64,000 bases of DNA from Lentibacillus sp. CBA3610 (lineage in GTDB: Bacteria > Bacillota > Bacilli > Bacillales > Amphibacillaceae). Numbering within the stretch: position 1 is the first letter of the stretch; every line of letters begins with the position of its first letter. The notes under the pieces were generated by a model that saw only the letters and a list, made by a program, of their open reading frames with translations, did not search any database and was not told where the DNA came from. Shown here piece after piece: positions 30,801 to 36,927 of this stretch. The translations under genes were made by a program, and so were the position numbers. Location of the stretch: NCBI RefSeq assembly GCF_013373365.1, contig NZ_CP035925.1, forward strand, positions 496,001-560,000. The letters are read 5' to 3'.

Positions 30801-30928
30801 ATGAAAATGTTCTGCCGGATACCGCAACAAATATGTATCATTATCTGCTGGCCGGCATCGTGCTGACAGTCATTGGCGGTGCATTGTGGGCAGTATGGTA
30901 TGTCAGAAGAAAACGACAGGCAGGTTAA
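24887..30928 (+). CDS. Giant cell-wall-anchored surface metallophosphoesterase
   Basis: A 2013-residue surface protein. Visible order: signal peptide (1-37); acidic Thr/Glu/Gln/Pro-rich region (140-215); Ig-like segments; lamin-tail domain 1 (about 317-450) and 2 (about 605-750), each with DAYEFIEIYNN; beta-sandwich modules. A calcineurin-like phosphoesterase domain follows (about 1378-1620; WMTDTQYY, HTGDLV, GNHDVD near 1453, GHYHNS near 1571), then an Fn3-like domain and a repetitive Pro/Glu/Asp linker (1738-1780). It ends with LPDTA (about 1976-1980), a membrane helix and a basic tail. LPDTA resembles the class D sortase motif of the YhcR nuclease, so extracellular nucleotide or phosphate scavenging is likely. 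AGGGGAG precedes the ATG. No sortase gene is in the window. Confidence 0.88.
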   Translation: MKRKKRIMRSSFSMVLVIVLLVTTIFPGPSAVLYADELDKEESTQTTQEDEVDENAVLEVDHENPDQLTDNQDVTIEAFNENAEAMTLHYKSDGNKKELEMEQLKDGTYTATIPGLDVIPETIEYWFEAEMTNNENQTSLSYIAEVIEHTEEEENSQDTALEDAQQEKPAQKKQQPEEPSTTDTETPEDKTTETTEPDTDREPQADAEPEQQQETFTIEHSPITEINGDEDLTINTTVPNAENVMLTYQTGEEMQPQELSLSQEDGTDTYNVEVPSDNFWSPVFRYQITAEDANGNTETTDYIEAGVTFSETPDPESMPTLLITEMTPDTDNVGGSDAYEFIEIYNNTNQPINLKDYQLTYGYPDGSEAEWNLTDDNEIRSQGSLIVWIHNGANNHLTIDDFNGHYGTDLTEDQVTIIENSGMANGSERTLSITDNYDNVISKAVYNETETDDTLPNQGIIYQYPAEGNSMVKTGVSETVTPAAVVPGQVPDEPIKIGTNIETPAIGDPAINVTDDAITVEVDVTSEQDISGVNLFYKQSDTIGFESLSLENEDNSTVYTTNIPLDAIWSNQVEYYVTAANQAGETKTKTKTFDLTESDVDFQAVPPLLMTEVVPDTTNANGADAYEFIEIYNNSTEDIDFKDYVTRYRYPNTGAEGDLLWGPPLDQENITIPSGESIVLWVINGGNPHMTGADFNEHYGTDLTEGTDLIKIYNNGMSNSSERTLVMATKTGYELSHVNYKAEDTAPNKGILYRFPSDGSTTSEKISSGDVDATPGTVMPEQVPAEKVEMPADITPPVVEDTTNQKKLTSEEPFQISANITDNHQVKSVFLYYRTIAGNDFSKVSLERDENGVYQHTIYEPELIGQENLDYYFVASDGQNQHTTETRTLSITHPNAETGLRLNVGENELLSGEKVIKATEDDYTEDIELFLDDDQVTDTFMAMENEAYFAFDVSETNIFFQNGVTMGDEVLEIFDDTYNDFTTLTVPIPADKLEDGDNTITIRAGNKVGPFDETSSENRDDFTIKNVRLVLSDGTIIRDPEYSDPTTSHAVGDSPGKESVYDFTFTLDQEKFASESFLFDTTIVEDGEHDIKATLDDEEVTTTVITDNTAPDISPSVEEGKEYKGEFTIDADVEDANEVEELSAELDGASIDLPYETSSAALSPGEHEVIYTAEDAAGNVGTKAVTFSVVAEHPGLPDRMDDEPGSTSADLSVRVNDPTGDAMDVGFYQAYQYRAEDTENLSISQNNVGTEPPQTMDPYGEQTLSAEERNQLLQVDGEKFTTESNTEFPYHRFDITVDENVGPEDEIEVVWDGSSIEGRKVTMYAWNYTSGEWDELTSTIAGTGAFQLVGSVTGADYLKDGKVSAIVQDQIAAPGEDFSFVWMTDTQYYSESYPYIYEDQVNWIAENQDALNIEYVFHTGDLVNIYDDFDQWAVADESMEVLDEAGIPYGVLAGNHDVDMKNNNYVNYSKYFGADRFEDRAYYSGSYKDNRGHYDLLSVNGNDFLMLYMGWGVDQAGIDWMNEVIAAHPNRTVILNFHEYLLASGSRSPIGDEIFEKVVVPNDNVKAVLSGHYHNSQTLIDEVDDDGDGEADRTVYQMLADYQGGPEGGQGYLRILNFNMDSNSVGVQTYSPYLDDYNFYDPEEFPGKDEFTLDWNLEAEKKRVATDYVEVNVYTDEQIGFSENVPSGQDATVTWDGLDPESEYFWYTQASDAYGGSTRSDIWNFTTVDGEVVPEDPEKPEVPGEPDDSDEPDDKPGDPEDKPGDPESPGNQPGQPLPNNQKQTVDADVTDGRAAIQDDVFEAVDQNGNIIIELNAETAVLELTKEQVGTLKDKNIVLTITNSDITLDIPATVFTGAEAAEIDIEKLNDIENALSPVYDLSITQGNDLLREFSEGITLTFNVDEEHINNSASVKLYNLNEETSEWEVIGGEYANSKVTAPVTHFSTFAVFEQEKSSNNTADNVLGPSANGGNENVLPDTATNMYHYLLAGIVLTVIGGALWAVWYVRRKRQAG

Positions 30929-31008
30929 TAAAGTTTAGAGGTTTGGAAAAAGGGCTCCATGGAGCTGTAAGTAGTTACAGTGGAGAAAAAATCAAAACAC
31001 AATACATT

Positions 31009-31051
31009 TAGCGTACTAAATCACATAACATTTAGTGCGCTATTTTTTTTT
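31009..31051 (+). terminator. Rho-independent terminator of the surface protein gene
   Basis: TAGCGTACTAAAT (31009-31021) pairs with ATTTAGTGCGCTA (31030-31042) with one wobble position, followed by a run of T. The 31052-31310 stretch beyond it is AT-rich and holds nothing I can support. Confidence 0.8.
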
Positions 31052-31310
31052 TACTGTCACAACAACCTTTTCAAGGAAAAAATTGATGTTTTATCATTCG
31101 TATTAGCACAATAAATAACAAAGTGACAATATATTGAAAAAAGGGTCAAAATTGCTTTGCGAAAATACCTTTTAATTTAAATGCTATTTTAGTGTGTAGA
31201 GATTTATTTTGAAAATTTTACCCAGGTTTTCTGAATATTTATGTTAAAATAAATCTAAAGATTATAATAAAATGGTCTTAAGATAAACATCTTTGGATTC
31301 AAACTTTATT

Positions 31311-31340
31311 CAACAATCGGGCCAGATTGTGGAATAAAAG
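31311..31340 (+). repeat. Cassette-repeat-like sequence, left edge of array
   Basis: CAACAATCGGGCCAGATTGTGG followed by AATAAAAG resembles the array repeat core plus tail (AATCGGGC and GGGCCATATTGTTGAATAAG) with the middle missing. It may mark the left end of the repeat-rich region. Confidence 0.4.
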
Positions 31341-31342
31341 TA

Positions 31343-31368
31343 AAGGCTATCCTGACTAGGATAACCTT
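31343..31368 (-). terminator. Terminator of the ACR3-like gene
   Basis: AAGGCTATCCT (31343-31353) pairs with AGGATAACCTT (31358-31368) with one mismatch. It lies directly after the minus-strand stop codon at 31368-31370. Confidence 0.6.
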
Positions 31369-32324
31369 CATTTCTTACTCTTTTTTCTTGTGAAAAGCAG
31401 TATTTGGGAGACAATGGCAAGAACGGGTAATTCAATCAAAGGACCAATAACCAAGGCTAGGGCAATGAGTGGCTGATCTGGAAATACTGTGACAGCTATA
31501 GCCAAGGCGACCGGTGAGTTTCTGGCAATGGTCGTTAAACTTAAGCTAACGGAATCTTCATAGGAAAACTTTAAGAACCTTCCAACCAGTCGTGCTATTA
31601 CATAATTAATCAAAAAAAACATTAATATTGGTATGATTAAAATGTAAATGACTTCTAGGTTTTCAATTAAGTAAGAACCTTGGGAAGCAAACATTGACAT
31701 AATGGCCAATGATAAAAAGAAAATTTGAGCATTGGCGAAGAAGGGGATAATTTTCTTCTTTAAAACAGACTCTCTTCTTCTTAATAAGAATCGCGTAAAG
31801 TGCGCAAGTACGAAGGGAATAACCAATACAATTAATACACTCTCTACAAGCGTTGATATGGCTATTGTTTCAATTGTTCCAGCAAATAGGAGTAAATATA
31901 CCGGCAGAAGCACCACCTGCAGAATTAAATTAATCGGTAAAATTGATGTTGAAAGAGACATATTTCCTTTTGCTATGCCAGTGAACGCGAGATACCAATC
32001 TGTACAAGGTGTCACCATAAGCATGATAAAACCAATCCATAAAGCTGGATAATCAGATAAGAATATAGCTCCCAATCCCCAAGCGAGTATTGGTGTCCAT
32101 ATAAAATTAATGATCGTGCTGGATCCCAGGAATTTAATATTTGAAAAAGCCTTCTTTAATTGCTGCAAAGGAATCGTTAAAAATAATCCATATAGCATTA
32201 GGAGCAGAAACGGAATAACTAGAGTCTCCGCATATTGTTCAATTATGTCTGCTTGTCCTAATAAAAGACCTAAACCAACAGCAAATAGTATGATAAAGGT
32301 TTGTAGTTTATCTAGTGTTCCCAT
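31368..32324 (-). CDS. ACR3/bile-acid:sodium symporter-family arsenite exporter-like protein
   Basis: A ten-span membrane protein of 318 residues from the BART superfamily (ACR3/arsenical-resistance and bile acid symporter families). The TPCTDWYLAFTGIAKGN loop corresponds to the conserved Pro-Cys-Thr motif of ACR3 exporters, and TTIARNSPVALAIAVTVFPDQPLIAL matches the second conserved half. Substrate could be arsenite, antimonite or another anion; the neighbouring CadC-type regulator suggests metal stress. It is divergently oriented from cadC/cadD, with a hairpin between them. Confidence 0.75.
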   Translation of the reverse strand: MGTLDKLQTFIILFAVGLGLLLGQADIIEQYAETLVIPFLLLMLYGLFLTIPLQQLKKAFSNIKFLGSSTIINFIWTPILAWGLGAIFLSDYPALWIGFIMLMVTPCTDWYLAFTGIAKGNMSLSTSILPINLILQVVLLPVYLLLFAGTIETIAISTLVESVLIVLVIPFVLAHFTRFLLRRRESVLKKKIIPFFANAQIFFLSLAIMSMFASQGSYLIENLEVIYILIIPILMFFLINYVIARLVGRFLKFSYEDSVSLSLTTIARNSPVALAIAVTVFPDQPLIALALVIGPLIELPVLAIVSQILLFTRKKSKK

Positions 32325-32441
32325 AAATGAATCTCTCTTTCTTTTAAAAAGGTGGCTGTGAATGATTACTTTCTCACATAATAATTATAATACAATGCAT
32401 TAATTATTTCTTTTATTTCCAATTAAAGTTGTAGCTTAATC

Positions 32442-32469
32442 AGGCGCTTAACTTGAAGGGTTAGCGCCT
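32442..32469. repeat. GGCGCTTAAC hairpin between ACR3-like gene and cadC
   Basis: AGGCGCTTAAC (32442-32452) pairs with GGTTAGCGCCT (32459-32469) around TTGAAG. The left arm and TTGAA spacer match the array repeat core, but the tail differs. It is followed by GTTTTCCTTTTT, so a terminator role is possible. The rest of 32325-32564 is AT-rich. Confidence 0.55.
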
Positions 32470-32564
32470 GTTTTCCTTTTTAGAGCCATTTCGTATATTT
32501 GAGGAATTTTTTATTAGAGTTGGGAAATCCCAATTCTTTTTTTATTTCTCATTAAAGTAATTAA

Positions 32565-32617
32565 TTGAATGAAAAATAAAAAAGAGTTATACTTTATTCA
32601 AGCAAATATTTGAATGA
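32565..32617 (+). promoter_or_regulatory. Promoter and CadC-type operator for cadC-cadD
   Basis: A sigma-A promoter: -35 TTGAAT (32565-32570), 17-bp spacer, -10 TATACT (32588-32593). Overlapping and just downstream is an imperfect palindrome, TATTCAAGCAAATATTTGAA (32595-32614), like the ArsR/SmtB-family CadC operator (TATTCAAATATTTGAATGA in known sites). Binding there would block transcription until metal is sensed. Confidence 0.7.
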
Positions 32618-32632
32618 GGATGAGATGATGTT

Positions 32633-33001
32633 ATGAATAAGAAAGGTACTTGTGAGATTTATTGTTATGACGAAGAAAAGGTCAATCGAATACAAGGGGA
32701 TTTACAGACAGTAGATATTTCTAGTGTTTCTCAAATGCTAAAAGCTATTGCTGATGAAAATAGAGCAAAAATTACCTATGCTTTATGTCAAGATGAAGAG
32801 CTATGTGTGTGTGATATAGCAAATATTATAGGTATCACAGTTGCAAATGCTTCTCAACATTTACGAAAACTTCACAAACAAAGAGTTGTGAAATACCGAA
32901 GAAAAGGCAAACTTGCATTTTATTCTTTAGATGATGAACATATCAAGGAGATAATGAAGATTGCATTGACACATAGGGAAGTGGGAGAGGTTAATGTTTA
33001 A
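32633..33001 (+). CDS. cadC: CadC-type ArsR/SmtB metalloregulator
   Basis: A 122-residue winged-helix repressor that releases DNA on binding Cd, Pb or Zn. Metal ligands are visible: Cys in the N-terminal arm (TCEIYC, residues 5-10) and the ELCVCD motif of helix alpha-3 (about residues 60-65). The recognition region NASQHLRKLHKQRVVKYRRKGK follows. A promoter with an overlapping palindromic operator lies just upstream, implying autoregulation. cadD follows 42 bp after the stop, so the two form a cadmium-resistance operon. It sits at the start of the repeat-separated array. Confidence 0.9.
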   Translation: MNKKGTCEIYCYDEEKVNRIQGDLQTVDISSVSQMLKAIADENRAKITYALCQDEELCVCDIANIIGITVANASQHLRKLHKQRVVKYRRKGKLAFYSLDDEHIKEIMKIALTHREVGEVNV

Positions 33002-33043
33002 TCAGTATAAAATGACTACAGAGAATATTTTGGAGATGAAAAA

Positions 33044-33661
33044 ATGATTACAACGATACTTACAGCTGCTGCGGTTTATGTAGCGACAGGAATTGATTAT
33101 CTTGTTATATTAATTCTTTTGTTTTCGCAAATAAAAAAAGGCCAGGCAAAACATATTTGGATAGGACAATATATAGGGACTGTAATTATTATAGGAGTAA
33201 GTCTTTTAGTTGCCCTGGGGGTTGCAAATTTAATTCCTCAGCAATGGGTTGTAGGACTACTTGGACTTTTACCACTTTATTTAGGTGTAAAAATATGGAT
33301 TAAAGGGGAAGAGGATGAAGATGAAAGTAACATTTTGTCCTTATTTTCCTCAGATAGGTTTAATCAATTATTTTTGACGGTTACTTTTATTGTATTGGCT
33401 TCCAGTGCGGATGATTTTTCCATTTATATACCGTACTTTACGGCGTTAAATATGTTTGAAATCATTGTTGCTATTATTGTCTTTTTAATTATGGTGGCGG
33501 TTTTATGCTATGTCAGCTATCGCTTAGCTTCCTTAGATTTTGTATCGGAAAAAATTGAGAAATATGAACGTTGGATTGTCCCAATTGTTTTTATAGGGCT
33601 AGGAATTTATATTATGTTTGAAAATGGCACATTCAACGCTTTATTCTCATTCCTGCTTTAA
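33044..33661 (+). CDS. cadD: CadD-family cadmium resistance transporter
   Basis: A 205-residue, five- to six-span membrane protein of the CadD family (LysE superfamily), which exports or binds Cd2+. The N-terminal ATGIDYLVILILLFSQ and the ASSADDFSIYIPYF loop, with its conserved acidic pair, fit the family. GGAGATG precedes the ATG. It is cotranscribed with cadC. An array repeat (R3) begins at the stop codon, so cadC-cadD forms one two-gene unit. Confidence 0.88.
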   Translation: MITTILTAAAVYVATGIDYLVILILLFSQIKKGQAKHIWIGQYIGTVIIIGVSLLVALGVANLIPQQWVVGLLGLLPLYLGVKIWIKGEEDEDESNILSLFSSDRFNQLFLTVTFIVLASSADDFSIYIPYFTALNMFEIIVAIIVFLIMVAVLCYVSYRLASLDFVSEKIEKYERWIVPIVFIGLGIYIMFENGTFNALFSFLL

Positions 33662-33700
33662 CGGGCGCCATTCTTGAATAGAAGGTGTTCTTTTCCGAAT
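33662..33700 (+). repeat. Array repeat R3
   Basis: CGGGCGCC, then ATTCTTGAATAGAAGG, directly after the cadD stop codon; the right arm is degenerate. Confidence 0.7.
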
Positions 33701-33730
33701 CGAACAGTATAGTTGATAAAGAGGTGAAAA

Positions 33731-34354
33731 ATGAATAATCGTTGGAACGAAATAATATATAAATGTTGGTCTCCAGTGTACGATAAACTTTTCAATTCGA
33801 GGAAATTCCTTGAAGCGAGAAAGTTGATATTTCAGGAGAAAAAGTTTATTAAAAATCAAAGTATACTATTCGTTGGTGTAGGAACAGGTGCGGATTTGGA
33901 ACTAATTAATCATCGTGATTTAAATATTACAGGAATAGACTACTCTAACGAAATGCTTGAGAAGGCTAAAATTAAATTCAAAAGTTCATCAATACAGTTT
34001 TTGAAAATGGACACTCAGGATATGAGCTTTAAAGATAATCATTTCGATGTAGTGATTGGAAGTCTTGTTTTATCAGTTATTCCTAATGCAGATAAATGCA
34101 TCAAAGAGATAGTAAGAGTATTAAAACCAAATGGTGAGATTATCATCTTTGATAAATTTTCACCTAAAGGTAAAGAACTTTCTCCTTTGAAAAAAGCAGT
34201 TAGACCGTTATTCAAGTTATTAGGTACTGACATAGGTATGAACTTTGAGACATTGTATGAGAAAAACAAAGAGGCTTTATCTATTAAAGAGGATACACCT
34301 TTAATGTTTAACGGTATGTACAGAAAGATAGTCATCAGCAAAACGAACACTTAA
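33731..34354 (+). CDS. Class I SAM-dependent methyltransferase
   Basis: A 207-residue Rossmann-fold methyltransferase (Methyltransf_11 type). Motif I reads ILFVGVGTGADLELI (about residues 44-58), followed by the acidic residue in NITGIDYSNEMLEKAK. Motif IV is FDVVIGSLVLSVIPNADK, and the C-terminal strand is the usual GEIIIFDKFSPKGKEL. The substrate is unknown. AGAGGTG precedes the ATG. It forms one unit of the array between repeats R3 and R4. Confidence 0.85.
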   Translation: MNNRWNEIIYKCWSPVYDKLFNSRKFLEARKLIFQEKKFIKNQSILFVGVGTGADLELINHRDLNITGIDYSNEMLEKAKIKFKSSSIQFLKMDTQDMSFKDNHFDVVIGSLVLSVIPNADKCIKEIVRVLKPNGEIIIFDKFSPKGKELSPLKKAVRPLFKLLGTDIGMNFETLYEKNKEALSIKEDTPLMFNGMYRKIVISKTNT

Positions 34355-34361
34355 CGGTATT

Positions 34362-34410
34362 CCGTAATAGGGCGCTTTTATTTAAATGATGTTGAACATT
34401 TAGGGGGATA
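34362..34410 (+). repeat. Array repeat R4
   Basis: CCGTAATAGGGCGC, then TTTTATTTAAATGATG, right after the methyltransferase gene; the right arm is poorly kept. Confidence 0.65.
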
Positions 34411-34415
34411 TACTA

Positions 34416-35300
34416 TTGGATAAGCGTGACTACTTAGTTAAGACCTTTTCACGTACTAAAAGAAAAGATTATGAGAACTATATTTTAACTGCTATATGGC
34501 ATAAATTGGATAACATGGATCTTAAACCTGTTAGCCAACAATACGTTAAACGTAAAAATGGTACGCATGCTTTAATGGATCTATATTTTCCACAATTAAA
34601 CATAGAAATAGAAGTGGATGAAGCATACCATCAAGACAACCAAAAAGCAGATAAACTTCGTATGGATGATATTATTTCTGCTGTTAATGAGAAATCTGTT
34701 GAAGACTTTTTATGTCTTAGAATAGATGCCACCAAAACAATAGAACAGATTAATGATAGAATTAATGAAGTTGTATCAATTATCAAAAGTAAAGCTTCAA
34801 AAGTCCGTTTTAAGTGGTTATCATACGAAGAAGAATTAGAACAAGTGAGACAACAAAAATTTCTATCAATTTATGATGATGTCTCGTTCAAGTACATAAA
34901 AGATATTGCCAATATCATATTTGATAAGAATGTTAAAAGTCTTCAACATGCTTTCTTCAAGGCAAAAGGTAATGTGTGGGCATGGTGTCCTAAACTATCC
35001 ATTAATATAGACGGGGATGTCAAATCAATGGCTGGTGGTTGGATTAATTTCTTAGCAGAAGACTGGACATACATTGATGAATCACACCTAGATGGAAAAA
35101 TAGTTGAAGGTAGAAAAAGTACATATATGGAGGAAATGAACTCTGATCGTGAAAGGGCAGTATTTGCAAAATATAAAGACAATCTTGGTTATAACAGATA
35201 TAGGTTTGTAGGAGTTTTCAAAAGTTTTGGTTTATCTCCCGAAAACGAAAGCTGTATCAGGTATTCACGTATAGCTGATAAGATAAAATTAGTGAAGTAA
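34416..35300 (+). CDS. AbaSI/PvuRts1I-like modification-dependent restriction endonuclease (predicted)
   Basis: A 294-residue protein. The N-terminal half has a Vsr/PD-(D/E)XK-like layout: FSRTKRKDYENYILTAIWHKL, then LMDLYFPQLNIEIEVDEAYH, whose Asp and Glu-x-Asp-Glu residues suit a metal-dependent nuclease core (about residues 50-70). The C-terminal part (about 150-294) would hold the modified-base-reading SRA-like domain. Relatives cut DNA carrying glucosylated or plain 5-hydroxymethylcytosine, so it would be a type IV restriction enzyme against modified phages. The start is TTG behind AGGGGGA. There is no methyltransferase partner, as expected for type IV. I recognise the N-terminal block with moderate confidence only. 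Confidence 0.6.
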   Translation: MDKRDYLVKTFSRTKRKDYENYILTAIWHKLDNMDLKPVSQQYVKRKNGTHALMDLYFPQLNIEIEVDEAYHQDNQKADKLRMDDIISAVNEKSVEDFLCLRIDATKTIEQINDRINEVVSIIKSKASKVRFKWLSYEEELEQVRQQKFLSIYDDVSFKYIKDIANIIFDKNVKSLQHAFFKAKGNVWAWCPKLSINIDGDVKSMAGGWINFLAEDWTYIDESHLDGKIVEGRKSTYMEEMNSDRERAVFAKYKDNLGYNRYRFVGVFKSFGLSPENESCIRYSRIADKIKLVK

Positions 35301-35430
35301 GATATGCAGGTACTTTATTTACGATTAAATCTTATAGTTGTAATAATCTTAGTCATAAGAACAATCCCTTTATTCTTATGATAATTGCTCTTATTACTTT
35401 TAATGGACACAGGGAATCGTATCAAAAAGT

Positions 35431-35505
35431 ATTCAATAATCGGGCGCTTAACTTGAATAAGGAATAGCGCCAATATCGTATATAAGGGCTAAATTTTCGA
35501 ATAAA
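35431..35505 (+). repeat. Array repeat R5 (well preserved)
   Basis: ATTCAATAATCGGGCGCTTA, then ACTTGAATAAGGAATAGCGCC begins the right arm, then ATATCGTATATAAGGG and TTCGAATAAAG. It is one of the most complete copies, with both arms and tail. The gene-free stretch 35301-35430 before it is AT-rich. Confidence 0.8.
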
Positions 35506-35532
35506 GAAGAAATAGAAAGCAGGTTGATATAT

Positions 35533-35988
35533 ATGAATAATGATTCAATTAACCAAATGTGGGAGGCGTATAGAAAGGCAAACCCGAAGGCACCGGAAAA
35601 TTATGAAGCGTGGGCATTTGGTGATTCTAAGGAAATGGCAGATGAACTTGCTGAATTGGTATTGAATGGCAACAAAACAGCGACAGCTTCCAATTATACG
35701 ATGTATGAGGAAGATGAGCCGTTACCGTACGTTGGTCTTCATAATATTGTTTTGGACGGCGATGGAAGAGCCGTAGCTATTGTCGAAACCACTTCTGTTG
35801 AGACAGTGCCTTTTGACGAAGTAACTGAAGAACACGCTTATTTAGAAGGTGAAGGCGATCGCACATTGAGATATTGGCGTGAAGCACACGAAGACTTTTT
35901 TAAGAAAGAATCTAAAGAGGTCAATCAAGAATTTCATAATAAAATACCAGTGGTATGTGAAAGGTTTAAGGTAATATATAAGAAGTAA
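35533..35988 (+). CDS. ASCH domain protein
   Basis: A 151-residue ASCH (PUA-like) domain protein, a fold thought to bind RNA or modified nucleosides and, in some members, to hydrolyse N4-acetylcytidine. Visible elements are the N-terminal WEAYRKANPKAPENYEAWAFGD, the basic NGNKTATAS loop carrying the Gly-x-Lys-x-x-Thr-type motif, and the C-terminal EGEGDRTLRYWREAHEDFF. ATG 35533 has AGCAGG upstream. It is one array unit, followed by repeat R6. Confidence 0.85.
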   Translation: MNNDSINQMWEAYRKANPKAPENYEAWAFGDSKEMADELAELVLNGNKTATASNYTMYEEDEPLPYVGLHNIVLDGDGRAVAIVETTSVETVPFDEVTEEHAYLEGEGDRTLRYWREAHEDFFKKESKEVNQEFHNKIPVVCERFKVIYKK

Positions 35989-36003
35989 TTTTACGATCAT
36001 TAT

Positions 36004-36030
36004 TCCGGAAAAGGGCGCAATTATGAAAAA
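36004..36030 (+). repeat. Array repeat R6 (truncated)
   Basis: TTCCGGAAAAGGGCGCAATT after the ASCH gene; only the left arm is kept. Confidence 0.55.
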
Positions 36031-36059
36031 AAATGTAAAATATTTTAGGTGGTGTTTTT

Positions 36060-36164
36060 TTGGAAAAAGAAGTGAAAAAAGATTTAACTAAAATTATATC
36101 CCTGACTGTTGTAGGTGTAATTTTGATATTAATGATTCCTTTTCTTTTTCTTAATTTAAGGTAG
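36060..36164 (+). CDS. Tiny single-span membrane protein (34 aa)
   Basis: TTG 36060 to TAG 36164. The peptide has a charged N-terminus (MEKEVKKDLTKI) and one membrane helix (about residues 13-32). AGGTGG lies 6-11 bp upstream. No family is recognised. Its place between repeats R6 and R7, like every neighbour, supports it as a real unit. Confidence 0.6.
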   Translation: MEKEVKKDLTKIISLTVVGVILILMIPFLFLNLR

Positions 36165-36175
36165 TAGTAGTTTCA

Positions 36176-36225
36176 TACGATCGGGCGCATTTCCGGAATG
36201 AAATCAGCGCTCATGTTTGAAAAAA
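36176..36225 (+). repeat. Array repeat R7
   Basis: ACGATCGGGCGCATTTC, CGGAATGAAATC, AGCGCTC, then AAAAAGGCCATTTAACG tail. Confidence 0.75.
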
Positions 36226-36266
36226 GGCCATTTAACGAAGTAATTGAAAGGTGGTATAAAAGCATA

Positions 36267-36544
36267 ATGACAACAAGTAATTCTGTAGAAAAACGTCCTT
36301 GGTATCTAAAAAAAGGATGGGTAATAGCAATGTGCTTAATTACACACCAATTGGTTTTATAAATGTCTTACTGAATCGGAATCGTTGGCAGCGTGATGAA
36401 AAGCTATTATTTCTAGGCATTGCTATAATTACGGGAATGTTTTGGTTTCTAGAATTTTTCCACTTCTGGGTTTCTATAGTATTTGCTATTGTCGCATATT
36501 TAGTTATCCATATATGGCCTGAAGAGCCTGAAAGAGAGGCGTAG
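36267..36544 (+). pseudogene. Small two-span membrane protein, frameshifted
   Basis: From ATG 36267 (AAAGGTGG upstream) the frame encodes MTTSNSVEKRPWYLKKGWVIAMCLIT and then stops at TAA. An overlapping frame continues naturally from about 36338 (TPIGFINVLLNRNRWQRDEKLLFLGIAIITGMFWFLEFFHF...) to TAG 36544. Joined, they give one protein of about 90 residues with two hydrophobic segments. A two-base insertion or one-base deletion near 36338-36345 (attacacaccaatt) explains the break. The gene occupies one array unit before repeat R8. Confidence 0.65.
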
Positions 36545-36554
36545 CCAAATATTA

Positions 36555-36625
36555 AGCAATCCGGGCGCAAATCTGGAATAAAGCTGCGACCGATATTGCT
36601 TTAATACGAAGGGCCATCCTATTGA
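36555..36625 (+). repeat. Array repeat R8
   Basis: AAGCAATCCGGGCGC, then TCTGGAATAAAGCTGCGACC, then GAAGGGCCATCC and TATTGAACAAG tail. Confidence 0.75.
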
Positions 36626-36649
36626 ACAAGCATACAAAGGGGAGTATGT

Positions 36650-36838
36650 ATGTCAAAGTATTTCAAAGGGGAATTTTTGAGACAAAGAATTATTTTAACT
36701 GTTATACTTCTAAGCATAATAACACTTTCTGAGTACGGATTAATTTCAAATACATTAAATTCATTTTTTGCGGGAGTAGCTCTTATTGTATTTTTTATTG
36801 TGGATAGTGATTTGAGAAAAAATGAACCACATTACTAA
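36650..36838 (+). CDS. Small two-span membrane protein (62 aa)
   Basis: ATG 36650 follows AAGGGGAG at good spacing. The 62-residue protein has a basic N-terminus and two hydrophobic helices (about residues 13-30 and 35-51) with a short charged tail. No family is recognised. It forms one array unit, followed immediately by repeat R9. Confidence 0.65.
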   Translation: MSKYFKGEFLRQRIILTVILLSIITLSEYGLISNTLNSFFAGVALIVFFIVDSDLRKNEPHY

Positions 36839-36840
36839 TA

Positions 36841-36895
36841 AAACGGGCACTTTCACGAAATGAAAAATGTGTCACTGTAGCTTTCTAGGGCCATA
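36841..36895 (+). repeat. Array repeat R9 (next to IS110 element)
   Basis: AAACGGGCACTTTCACG, AAATGAAAAATG, GTCAC, then TAGGGCCATATTGCTG tail. The core has A for G in GGGCGC. The IS110-family element begins within about 40 bp of its end. Confidence 0.65.
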
Positions 36896-36927
36896 TTGCT
36901 GCTTAATTAGAGACTAAAAAGCATTCC

